Positions 6,544 through 11,644 of a DNA stretch of 11,644 bases are shown here, piece by piece (position 1 is the first letter of the stretch; the number at the start of each line of letters is the position of its first letter). The DNA comes from CAYJFG01 sp964369405 (GTDB lineage Bacteria; Bacillota; Clostridia; Oscillospirales; Acutalibacteraceae). The translations under genes and the position numbers were made by a program. The stretch is taken from the NCBI GenBank assembly GCA_964369405.1, contig CAYJGB010000044.1, positions 1 through 11,644 on the forward strand, written 5' to 3'. The notes below the pieces were generated by a model. It did not search any database. It saw only the letters and a list, made by a program, of their open reading frames with translations, and was not told the DNA's origin.

Positions 6544-7479
6544 ATGGCTAAAATATATAATAATATTATAGATTTAATCGGAAACACACCAATGATGAAA
6601 TTTTCAAAATTAGCAAAACTTGAAGAAGTTACAGCAAATATAATAGGAAAGTTAGAATGTTTTAATCCAGCCGGTAGTGTTAAAGATAGAATAGCAAAAG
6701 CTATGATAGAAAAAGCAGAATCAGACGGACTTTTAGACAAAGATACAACAATAATAGAGCCTACAAGTGGAAACACTGGAATAGGTATAGCAAGCGTAGC
6801 AACAGTAAAAGGCTACAAAGTGATACTTACAATGCCAGAAACTATGAGTATAGAGAGAAGAAATTTATTAAAAGCATATGGTGCAAATATAGTATTAACT
6901 GACGGTAGCAAAGGAATGAGTGGAGCAATAGATAAAGCACAGAAGCTTAATCACGAGATTAAAAACTCCATAATACTGGGACAGTTTGAAAATGCAGTTA
7001 ACCCAGAAATGCATTATATGACTACAGGCCCAGAAATTCTAAGCGATACAGATAATAAAGTAGATATATTTATAGCTGGAGTAGGTACAGGTGGAACACT
7101 TAGTGGTACAGGAAAATACCTAAAAGAGAAAAACCCTAATATAAAAGTAATAGCAGTCGAGCCTTTAGAGTCACCGATAATATCACAAGGAAAAAGTGGA
7201 CCTCATAAGATACAAGGGATTGGGGCAGGCTTTATACCAAACACATTAAACACAGAAATTTACGATGAAGTTTTTACAGTTGCTAGTAGTGATGCCCTAA
7301 AAACTGCAAACAAAATAGCAAAAACGGAAGGGATATTATTAGGTATTTCTTCTGGGGGAGCCATGTATGCAGCTCTACAGGTAGCTAAAAGAGAAGAAAA
7401 TAAAAACAAAAATATAGTTGTAATGTTGCCAGATACTGGCGAGAGATACCTTTCAACTGGTGTATTTGAACAAATATAA
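6544..7479 (+). CDS. cysK: Cysteine synthase A (O-acetylserine sulfhydrylase)
   Basis: PLP-dependent cytosolic enzyme that makes L-cysteine from O-acetylserine and sulfide. The start is ATG 6544 (311 residues), 8 bases after AGGAAGG (6529-6535); the in-frame GTG at 6535 overlaps that SD and is unlikely. Length is typical for CysK. The PLP-binding lysine is Lys47 in AGSVKDR, the substrate loop is PTSGNTGIG (73-81), the phosphate-binding loop is GVGTGGTLSGTG (179-190), and Ser269/Ser270 sit in GISSGGAM. The GNTPMMKFSKL start (13-23) and the C-terminal MLPDTGERYLST are also standard. Cystathionine beta-synthase-like or OAS-B enzymes share this fold, but length and motifs favour CysK. The gene is 23 bp downstream of the Maa-like acetyltransferase gene. 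No T-box or other leader structure was seen upstream. Confidence 0.93.
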   Translation: MAKIYNNIIDLIGNTPMMKFSKLAKLEEVTANIIGKLECFNPAGSVKDRIAKAMIEKAESDGLLDKDTTIIEPTSGNTGIGIASVATVKGYKVILTMPETMSIERRNLLKAYGANIVLTDGSKGMSGAIDKAQKLNHEIKNSIILGQFENAVNPEMHYMTTGPEILSDTDNKVDIFIAGVGTGGTLSGTGKYLKEKNPNIKVIAVEPLESPIISQGKSGPHKIQGIGAGFIPNTLNTEIYDEVFTVASSDALKTANKIAKTEGILLGISSGGAMYAALQVAKREENKNKNIVVMLPDTGERYLSTGVFEQI

Positions 7480-7514
7480 ACTGTTGCAAAAGCAATATCA
7501 AATTATGTAATTTA

Positions 7515-7523
7515 TGTTATACT
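7515..7523 (+). promoter_or_regulatory. Extended -10 promoter for nfo-pyrK-pyrD
   Basis: TGTTATACT matches TGnTATAAT with one change and lies 26 bp before the endonuclease IV start. No canonical -35 is seen at 16-18 bp; TTGCAA at 7484-7489 is too far away. It is the only promoter-like site in the gap after cysK, where no terminator is visible, so readthrough from cysK is also possible. Confidence 0.35.
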
Positions 7524-7549
7524 ACTCTTAAATCATAGGAGGTAATACA

Positions 7550-8383
7550 ATGTTAAATATAGGCGCACATTTATCAGCCTCAAAAGGCTTTTTGCATATG
7601 GCAAAAGAGGCAACTTCAATAAATGCAAACACCTTTCAATTTTTCACTAGAAACCCTAGAGGTTTTAAAGCAAAAGATATAAATCAAGAAGATGTTAAAT
7701 TATTTTTAGAGTATACAAAAGAAAACAATTTTGCACCAATTTTAGCTCACGCACCATACACATTAAATGCATGTTCAGCAGATGAAAAAATAAGAGAGCT
7801 TGCACATATGATAATGGAAGATGACTTAAAACGAATGGAATATATTCCAAACAACTACTATAACTTTCACCCAGGAAGCCATGTAAAGCAAGGTGTAGAA
7901 ATTGGTATCACCTATATAACTACACTTTTAAACTCAATACTAACAGAAGAACAAACAACAATAGTATTGTTAGAAACTATGGCTGGCAAAGGTAGCGAAG
8001 TGGGAAGAACTTTTGAAGAATTAAAAGAAATTTTAGACAGAGTAGAATTAAGCGATAAAATGGGTGTGTGTTTAGATACTTGTCATATTCATGACGGAGG
8101 ATACGACATAGTAAACAACTTAGACAGTGTAATAGAAGAATTTGACAAGGTAATAGGGCTTGACAAACTATACGCTATACATCTAAACGATAGTAAAAAC
8201 ATACCAGACAGTCACAAAGACAGACACGAAACTATCGGAAATGGTTTTATAGGAATAGATGCTATAGAAAGAATAATTAATCATAAAGATTTAAAACACT
8301 TACCTTTCTTCCTAGAAACACCAAACGATGTAGACGGTTATGCAAAAGAAATAGAGTTATTAAGAGGTTTATACAAATTGTAA
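7550..8383 (+). CDS. nfo: Endonuclease IV (AP endonuclease)
   Basis: Zinc-dependent apurinic/apyrimidinic endonuclease with a TIM-barrel fold. It cuts DNA 5' of abasic sites in base-excision repair. The 277 residues match the family length. All nine metal ligands of the E. coli enzyme have counterparts: His67 (HAPY), His107 (FHPGS), Glu142 (LLETMAG), Asp176 and His179 (LDTCHI), His211 (HLNDS), Asp224 and His226 (KDRHETIG) and Glu256 (LETP). The N-terminal IGAHLSASKG is also a signature. AGGAGG at 7537-7542 gives a very strong SD, 7 bases before the ATG. pyrK follows 19 bp after the stop with its own GGAGG, so nfo, pyrK and pyrD look like one operon ending at the terminator near 10094-10132. 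The operon mixes repair and pyrimidine synthesis with no obvious functional link. Confidence 0.95.
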   Translation: MLNIGAHLSASKGFLHMAKEATSINANTFQFFTRNPRGFKAKDINQEDVKLFLEYTKENNFAPILAHAPYTLNACSADEKIRELAHMIMEDDLKRMEYIPNNYYNFHPGSHVKQGVEIGITYITTLLNSILTEEQTTIVLLETMAGKGSEVGRTFEELKEILDRVELSDKMGVCLDTCHIHDGGYDIVNNLDSVIEEFDKVIGLDKLYAIHLNDSKNIPDSHKDRHETIGNGFIGIDAIERIINHKDLKHLPFFLETPNDVDGYAKEIELLRGLYKL

Positions 8384-8402
8384 ATTTTACGGAGGTATTA
8401 TT

Positions 8403-9155
8403 ATGAAGTACGATGCTCAACTTTTTAAACTAATATCAAAAGAAAAAATCGCAACAGATACTTTTGATTTTATTTTAAAAAATGAAAATTTATCATCATT
8501 ATCAAAGGCAGGACAATTTGCACACGTTGCAGTCCCTGGTAAAACACTTAGAAGACCAATTTCAATATGCGATGTTACAAAAGATACAATCAGATTAGTA
8601 TTTCAAATAAAGGGTGAAGGCACTAAAATATTAAGCGACACTAAAGTCGGAGATTTTTTAGACATATTAACTCCACTTGGAAAAGGTTTTAATATTGAAA
8701 AAGGTAAAAAATATGCTTTTGTAGGTGGTGGAATAGGCGTACCACCTATGGTGTATTCAGCTAAACAAGTTGAAAACTCTGTAGCAATAATCGGATTTAG
8801 AAGTAAAGAGTATGTTATACTTGAAGAAGATTTAAAGCAAGCAAATTGCAATGTTTTAGTTACAACTGATGACGGCACTTATGGAAAACATGGTTTTGTA
8901 ACTGATGTTCTAAAAGATGTTATTAACGACGTTGACGAAGTTTGTGCTTGTGGGCCTACTCCAATGCTTAAAGCAGTGGCAACTGTGTGCAAGGAAAACA
9001 ACACACCTTGTCAAGTGTCTTTAGAAGAGAGAATGGGTTGTGGTGTTGGAGCGTGTCTTGTATGTGCTTGCAAAGTCAACAAGAATGGTAACGATGACTT
9101 TTTACACGTCTGTAAAGATGGTCCAGTATTTAATGCAGAGGAGGTAGTTTGGTAA
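8403..9155 (+). CDS. pyrK: Dihydroorotate dehydrogenase B, electron-transfer subunit
   Basis: Iron-sulfur flavoprotein subunit of the class 1B dihydroorotate dehydrogenase (PyrK2-PyrD2). It passes electrons from dihydroorotate oxidation to NAD+. The 250 residues show the ferredoxin-reductase-like order: FAD site RRPISI (50-55), nucleotide-binding GGGIGVPPM (108-116) and CACGPTPML (181-189), then the [2Fe-2S] site with Cys213, Cys218, Cys221 and Cys237 (EERMGCGVGACLVC...HVCKDGPVF). All ligands are present. GGAGG at 8391-8395 supports the ATG. The stop TAA shares its last A with the ATG of pyrD (TAATG), so the two subunits are translationally coupled, as expected for a heterotetramer. Other pyr genes are not in the window, and no PyrR-type attenuator was recognised upstream. 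Confidence 0.95.
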   Translation: MKYDAQLFKLISKEKIATDTFDFILKNENLSSLSKAGQFAHVAVPGKTLRRPISICDVTKDTIRLVFQIKGEGTKILSDTKVGDFLDILTPLGKGFNIEKGKKYAFVGGGIGVPPMVYSAKQVENSVAIIGFRSKEYVILEEDLKQANCNVLVTTDDGTYGKHGFVTDVLKDVINDVDEVCACGPTPMLKAVATVCKENNTPCQVSLEERMGCGVGACLVCACKVNKNGNDDFLHVCKDGPVFNAEEVVW

Positions 9156-10066
9156 TGGCTAATTTAAACTTAAATATATGTGGTGTAGATTTTTCAAACC
9201 CTTTAATAGTTGCATCTGGCACATATGGTTTTGGTAAGGAGTATAGTGAGTTTTACGATTTATCAAATTTAGGTGGCATATCATGTAAAGGTATAACACT
9301 TGCAAAAAGATTAGGTAACCCACCACCTAGAATAGCAGAAACTCATAGTGGAATGTTAAATTCAGTTGGTCTACAAAACCCAGGTGTTGACCATTATATA
9401 GAAAAAGACTTACCATGGCTTAAAGAACAAAACACAGTGATAATTGCAAATATAGCAGGTAACACAATAGAAGATTATTGTCAAATAGCAGAAAAACTAT
9501 CTGATAGCGATGTAGATATGATAGAACTTAATATATCATGTCCAAATGTAAAAAGTGGTGGTGTAGCTTTTGGTACATCTTGCGACAGTGTAAAAACAAT
9601 TACAAAAGCTGTTAAAAAGTATTGTAACAAACCGTTAATCGTAAAATTATCACCAAACGTTACAGATATAGCAGAAATAGCAAAATCAGCTGAAAGTGAA
9701 GGAGCAGATGCACTTTCACTTATAAACACGCTAACAGGTATGAGAATTGATATTAACACACGCAGACCAATATTATACAATAACACAGGTGGATTAAGTG
9801 GACCAGCTGTATTCCCAGTAGCTGTAAGAATGGTGTGGCAAGTGGCAAATGCTGTAGATATTCCTATTATCGGAATGGGTGGTATATCAACATGGCAAGA
9901 TGCAGTAGAAATGCTAATTGCTGGAGCTAACGCTCTTCAAATTGGTACAGTATTGTTTGCCGACCCATATGCACCTATAAAAATAAACGAAGGTATAAAT
10001 AAATTTTTAGACGACAACGGAATAAAATCTGTTACAGAACTTACAAAAACGTTAAAAACATGGTAA
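9155..10066 (+). CDS. pyrD: Dihydroorotate dehydrogenase B (NAD+), catalytic subunit
   Basis: FMN-containing TIM-barrel subunit that oxidises dihydroorotate to orotate, the fourth step of UMP synthesis, using PyrK to reach NAD+. The start is ATG 9155 (303 residues), overlapping the pyrK stop by one base, with AGGAGG at 9139-9144 inside pyrK; an in-frame TTG at 9149 is less likely. Class 1B features are clear: GTYGFG (22-27), SCKGIT (43-48, with Lys45), NSVGLQNPG (69-77) and the active-site loop NISCPNVKSGG with Cys129, where class 2 enzymes have Ser. The phosphate-binding end is GMGGISTWQDAVEMLIAGA and ALQIGT. Length is typical. An intrinsic terminator lies 27 bp after the stop. Confidence 0.95.
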   Translation: MANLNLNICGVDFSNPLIVASGTYGFGKEYSEFYDLSNLGGISCKGITLAKRLGNPPPRIAETHSGMLNSVGLQNPGVDHYIEKDLPWLKEQNTVIIANIAGNTIEDYCQIAEKLSDSDVDMIELNISCPNVKSGGVAFGTSCDSVKTITKAVKKYCNKPLIVKLSPNVTDIAEIAKSAESEGADALSLINTLTGMRIDINTRRPILYNNTGGLSGPAVFPVAVRMVWQVANAVDIPIIGMGGISTWQDAVEMLIAGANALQIGTVLFADPYAPIKINEGINKFLDDNGIKSVTELTKTLKTW

Positions 10067-10093
10067 ATAATAGAATATAAATTTTAAAAAAGG

Positions 10094-10132
10094 AAACACT
10101 ATCCATATTAATTTATTGGAGAGTGTTTTTTT
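10094..10132 (+). terminator. Rho-independent terminator after pyrD
   Basis: AAACACT (10094-10100) pairs with AGTGTTT (10122-10128). After one A/G mismatch, TCCA (10102-10105) pairs with TGGA (10117-10120) around an 11-base loop, and Ts run to 10132. It is well placed to end nfo-pyrK-pyrD. The 3' arm contains GGAG (10118-10121), the only SD for the next small gene, and the T-run contains that gene's likely TTG start at 10131. Confidence 0.75.
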
Positions 10133-10424
10133 GAATATTTATATGATGATTTTTGTTATAATTTCAGTTTTAATTACTTGCTTAGTTTGTAAATATGTAT
10201 TTAAAAGAAAAATTAAACTAATGTTACTAATTAATTCTACAACTATATCATCACTACTATTTGAAATAATAACAAACTTAAACAAAGATTACTATAGCAC
10301 GTTAATCGTACTAATATTATATGTAACAGCCGTACTATTGCTTAATATAAAATTTGAATTGATATACCCTTTAAAAAATGATACAATAAATCTAAACAAT
10401 AAATTAGAGCAAATTAAGGAATGA
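10131..10424 (+). CDS. Small predicted membrane protein, unknown function
   Basis: I do not recognise this 97-residue protein. From TTG 10131 it has three hydrophobic stretches: ~5-24 (MMIFVIISVLITCLVC), ~29-48 after a basic KRKIK turn, and ~56-76 (YYSTLIVLILYVTAVLLL). A short polar tail follows (NDTINLNNKLEQIKE) that may form a helix. TTG 10131 is chosen because GGAG (10118-10121) is 9 bases upstream. An earlier in-frame TTG (10116) and later ATGs (10143, 10146) have no SD. The gene ends 6 bp before ruvX, and its last codons contain the ruvX SD (AAGGA 10416-10420), so it is probably translated and coupled to ruvX. Its start region overlaps the pyrD terminator, which would hide the SD in readthrough RNA. 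That it is coding is moderately supported by position and hydrophobic pattern only. Confidence 0.55.
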   Translation: MNIYMMIFVIISVLITCLVCKYVFKRKIKLMLLINSTTISSLLFEIITNLNKDYYSTLIVLILYVTAVLLLNIKFELIYPLKNDTINLNNKLEQIKE

Positions 10425-10430
10425 ATAAAA

Positions 10431-10853
10431 ATGATAATTATGTCAATAGATTTAGGACTTGTGAGAACAGGAGTCGCAATATGCGATAAATCAGAGATGT
10501 TAGCATCTCCTGTAGCAGTAATCGAAGAGAGAAAGGAAGAAAAGTTACTTGAAAAAATACACAACCTTATAATTGAGCGTAAACCAGAACTATTAATTAT
10601 GGGTCTACCAAAAAATATGGATTCAAGCGAGGGAGAGAGTGCGATAAGATGTAAAAATTTTGCAGATAGACTAGAAGAAGTTAGTAGTATAAAAGTTGTA
10701 ATGCGAGATGAACGTTTAACAACAGTATCTGCACACAGTTACCTTAACAACACTAATACAAGAGGGAAAAAAAGAAAAGCTGTAGTAGATAGCGTTGCAG
10801 CCACAATAATATTACAAGATTATTTAGATTACAGAAGATTACAGAATAATTAA
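10431..10853 (+). CDS. ruvX: RuvX/YqgF, pre-16S rRNA nuclease / Holliday junction resolvase
   Basis: RNase H-fold nuclease of the YqgF/RuvX family. It is implicated in 5' maturation of 16S rRNA and, in some bacteria, in Holliday-junction cleavage. The 140 residues are typical. Signatures are IDLGLVRTGVAICD (6-19, catalytic Asp7), the loop GLPKNMDSSEGES (58-70), DERLTTVSA (93-101, acidic Asp93/Glu94) and VVDSVAATIILQDYLD (118-133, with acidic Asp119). ATG 10431 follows AAGGA (10416-10420) with a 10-base spacer; ATG 10440 would remove three residues. It sits 6 bp after the small membrane gene, and the reductase gene follows 18 bp after the stop. In Bacillota ruvX usually follows udk/IreB-type genes or alaS, so this context is unusual. 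Confidence 0.93.
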   Translation: MIIMSIDLGLVRTGVAICDKSEMLASPVAVIEERKEEKLLEKIHNLIIERKPELLIMGLPKNMDSSEGESAIRCKNFADRLEEVSSIKVVMRDERLTTVSAHSYLNNTNTRGKKRKAVVDSVAATIILQDYLDYRRLQNN

Positions 10854-10871
10854 ATTAAGGAGATGAAAAGT

Positions 10872-11402
10872 ATGAGCAAGACAATTTTATATATAGCAAT
10901 GAGTTTAGACGGATATATCGCTACAAACAGCGATGATGTGTCGTGGTTATCAGGTGATGGAAGCGAAAAAGAAAATATGGGCAGTTATGACGAATTTATA
11001 GAGTCAGTAAGTGATATAATAATGGGATATCAGACTTATAATATTATTGATACTAAATTATCGCCTAATGAATGGGTATACAAAGGTAAAAATTGTTATG
11101 TACTAACAAATAAAACATTGCAATCAAACGAAAAAGCAACTTTTACAAACAAGGATATAAAAGAATTGATTAACTCTATAAAAGAAAATAGCACAAAAAA
11201 CATATGGATATGTGGTGGTGGAAATATAGCATCACAATTTATTGAAAAAGATTTAATTGACGAATACTACATTACAATAATACCAACAATACTTGGAAGT
11301 GGTGTAAAATTATTTAACCATATAACTAATGAAAAGAAATTAAAATTACAAAAAATAAATAGATATAACGGGATTGTAGATTTAGTGTATACAAAGAGAT
11401 AA
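10872..11402 (+). CDS. Dihydrofolate reductase / RibD C-terminal-like reductase
   Basis: NADPH-dependent reductase-fold protein of the RibD_C/DHFR-like family (YwjB/YyaP type). The true substrate of these proteins is generally unknown. The 176 residues include ILYIAMSLDGYIA (5-17), IIMGYQTY (49-56, equivalent to the MGRxTY cofactor motif, with Tyr in place of the usual Arg), the nucleotide-binding ICGGGNIA (113-120) and DEYYITIIPTILGSGVKLF (130-148). The start is ATG 10872, 9 bases after AAGGAG (10857-10862); the ATG at 10863 directly abuts that SD and cannot be used well. Eighteen bp separate it from ruvX, suggesting one transcript. Downstream lie the MITE copy 2 and then a strong terminator. 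It is neither folA nor full RibD; family is clear, function open. Confidence 0.85.
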   Translation: MSKTILYIAMSLDGYIATNSDDVSWLSGDGSEKENMGSYDEFIESVSDIIMGYQTYNIIDTKLSPNEWVYKGKNCYVLTNKTLQSNEKATFTNKDIKELINSIKENSTKNIWICGGGNIASQFIEKDLIDEYYITIIPTILGSGVKLFNHITNEKKLKLQKINRYNGIVDLVYTKR

Positions 11403-11419
11403 TATAACTCAACTTTTTA

Positions 11420-11579
11420 TACAGCATATGAACTTTTATTAGTCTTGTCTAACCGTCTAAAATTTCGCATTGCTGTATTAAATTTTACAGGAATATGACA
11501 ATATACCAATCAAATTTACCTATCACTACAGAATTTTATTTCGACTATCCGTAAGACAAATAAAAATCCACATGCTATA
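11420..11579 (-). mobile_element. MITE-like element, copy 2 (~156 bp plus TA flanks)
   Basis: Inverted copy of the element at 4065-4223, about 90% identical by eye with one single-base insertion. On the plus strand the ends are TACAGCATATGAAC... and ...CCACATGCTATA; the left end has one change (TACAG for TATAG). With a TA duplication the core is 11422-11577. The central bases ATTGGTATATTGTCATATTCC are shared on the minus strand. Inner stem pairing is weaker than in copy 1 because of substitutions in both arms. The element has no ORF. It lies 17 bp after the stop of the reductase gene and 20 bp before its terminator, so it must be transcribed with that gene. Confidence 0.85.
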
Positions 11580-11599
11580 CCACAATCTCAATACATCGC

Positions 11600-11635
11600 A
11601 AAAAATCCTCAGTTTTTAAAAACTGAGGATTTTTT
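11600..11635. terminator. Strong, possibly bidirectional intrinsic terminator
   Basis: A perfect 36-base palindrome: six As, TCCTCAG, five Ts, then the mirror image five As, CTGAGGA, ending in a T-run. The G/C core TCCTCAG/CTGAGGA with an A-tract before and T-tract after can terminate transcription on either strand. It would end the ruvX-reductase transcript after the MITE, and any leftward transcript from beyond the window. Confidence 0.9.
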
Positions 11636-11644
11636 GTATACATT

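Noticed and set aside
6220..6776. Minus-strand open frames opposite the acetyltransferase and cysK
   Set aside because: They are antisense to well-conserved genes, with no SD and no motif; the repetitive content reflects hexapeptide repeats read backwards.
7483..7493. Small hairpin TTGC-AAA-GCAA after cysK, as a terminator
   Set aside because: The stem is only four base pairs and no T-run follows.
697..11402. A previously undescribed multi-gene defence or biosynthetic system
   Set aside because: Every gene except the small membrane protein belongs to a known family with ordinary roles, and the operons do not assemble into a recognisable novel system.

Overview
The window looks like the chromosome of a low-GC Bacillota bacterium, most likely of class Clostridia. 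Most of it is strongly AT-rich with AT-ending codons. TGA acts as a stop, Shine-Dalgarno (SD) sites are strong (AGGAGG type), and the gene set includes a clostridial-type spore photoproduct lyase, a class 1B PyrK/PyrD pair, QueH and RuvX. I cannot name a genus. The first ~640 bases are different: visibly richer in G+C, with a truncated ParB-like gene of the kind carried by integrative conjugative elements. This looks like the broken edge of a mobile element next to resident DNA.

Layout. (1) 1-~640: parB remnant. (2) 697-1695 (+): spore photoproduct lyase homologue, convergent with the next block and separated from it by one base. (3) 4662-1697 (-): YaiI/YqxD-type protein, HAD phosphatase (Gph-like), epoxyqueuosine reductase QueH and a Na+/Ca2+ exchanger-family antiporter. 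(4) 4792-7479 (+): YeiH-type transporter, maltose-acetyltransferase-like protein and cysteine synthase CysK. (5) 7550-10066 (+): endonuclease IV, PyrK, PyrD and an intrinsic terminator. (6) 10131-11402 (+): small unknown membrane protein, RuvX and a DHFR/RibD-C-like reductase. (7) 11420-11635: a short repeat element, then a strong intrinsic terminator.

The main non-genic finding is a pair of ~155-bp elements at 4065-4223 and 11420-11579, about 90% identical by eye and in opposite orientations. Each has ~28-bp terminal inverted repeats beginning TATAGCAT (TACAGCAT at one end), sits between TA dinucleotides, and is an imperfect palindrome over its whole length. That is the architecture of a non-coding MITE, comparable in plan to the Correia elements of Neisseria. 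Copy 1 supplies the stop codon of the yaiI-like gene. Copy 2 lies between the reductase gene and its terminator.

The genes are mostly housekeeping: pyrimidine synthesis (PyrK-PyrD), DNA repair and recombination (endonuclease IV, RuvX, spore photoproduct lyase), tRNA queuosine modification (QueH), cysteine synthesis (CysK, perhaps with YeiH) and ion exchange. I found no CRISPR array, rRNA or tRNA gene, riboswitch, toxin-antitoxin pair or recognisable defence system. I saw no clearly undescribed multi-gene system. The best leads are the MITE family, a serine in place of the usual hydrogen-donor cysteine in the photoproduct lyase, and a terminator that overlaps the start of the small membrane protein.
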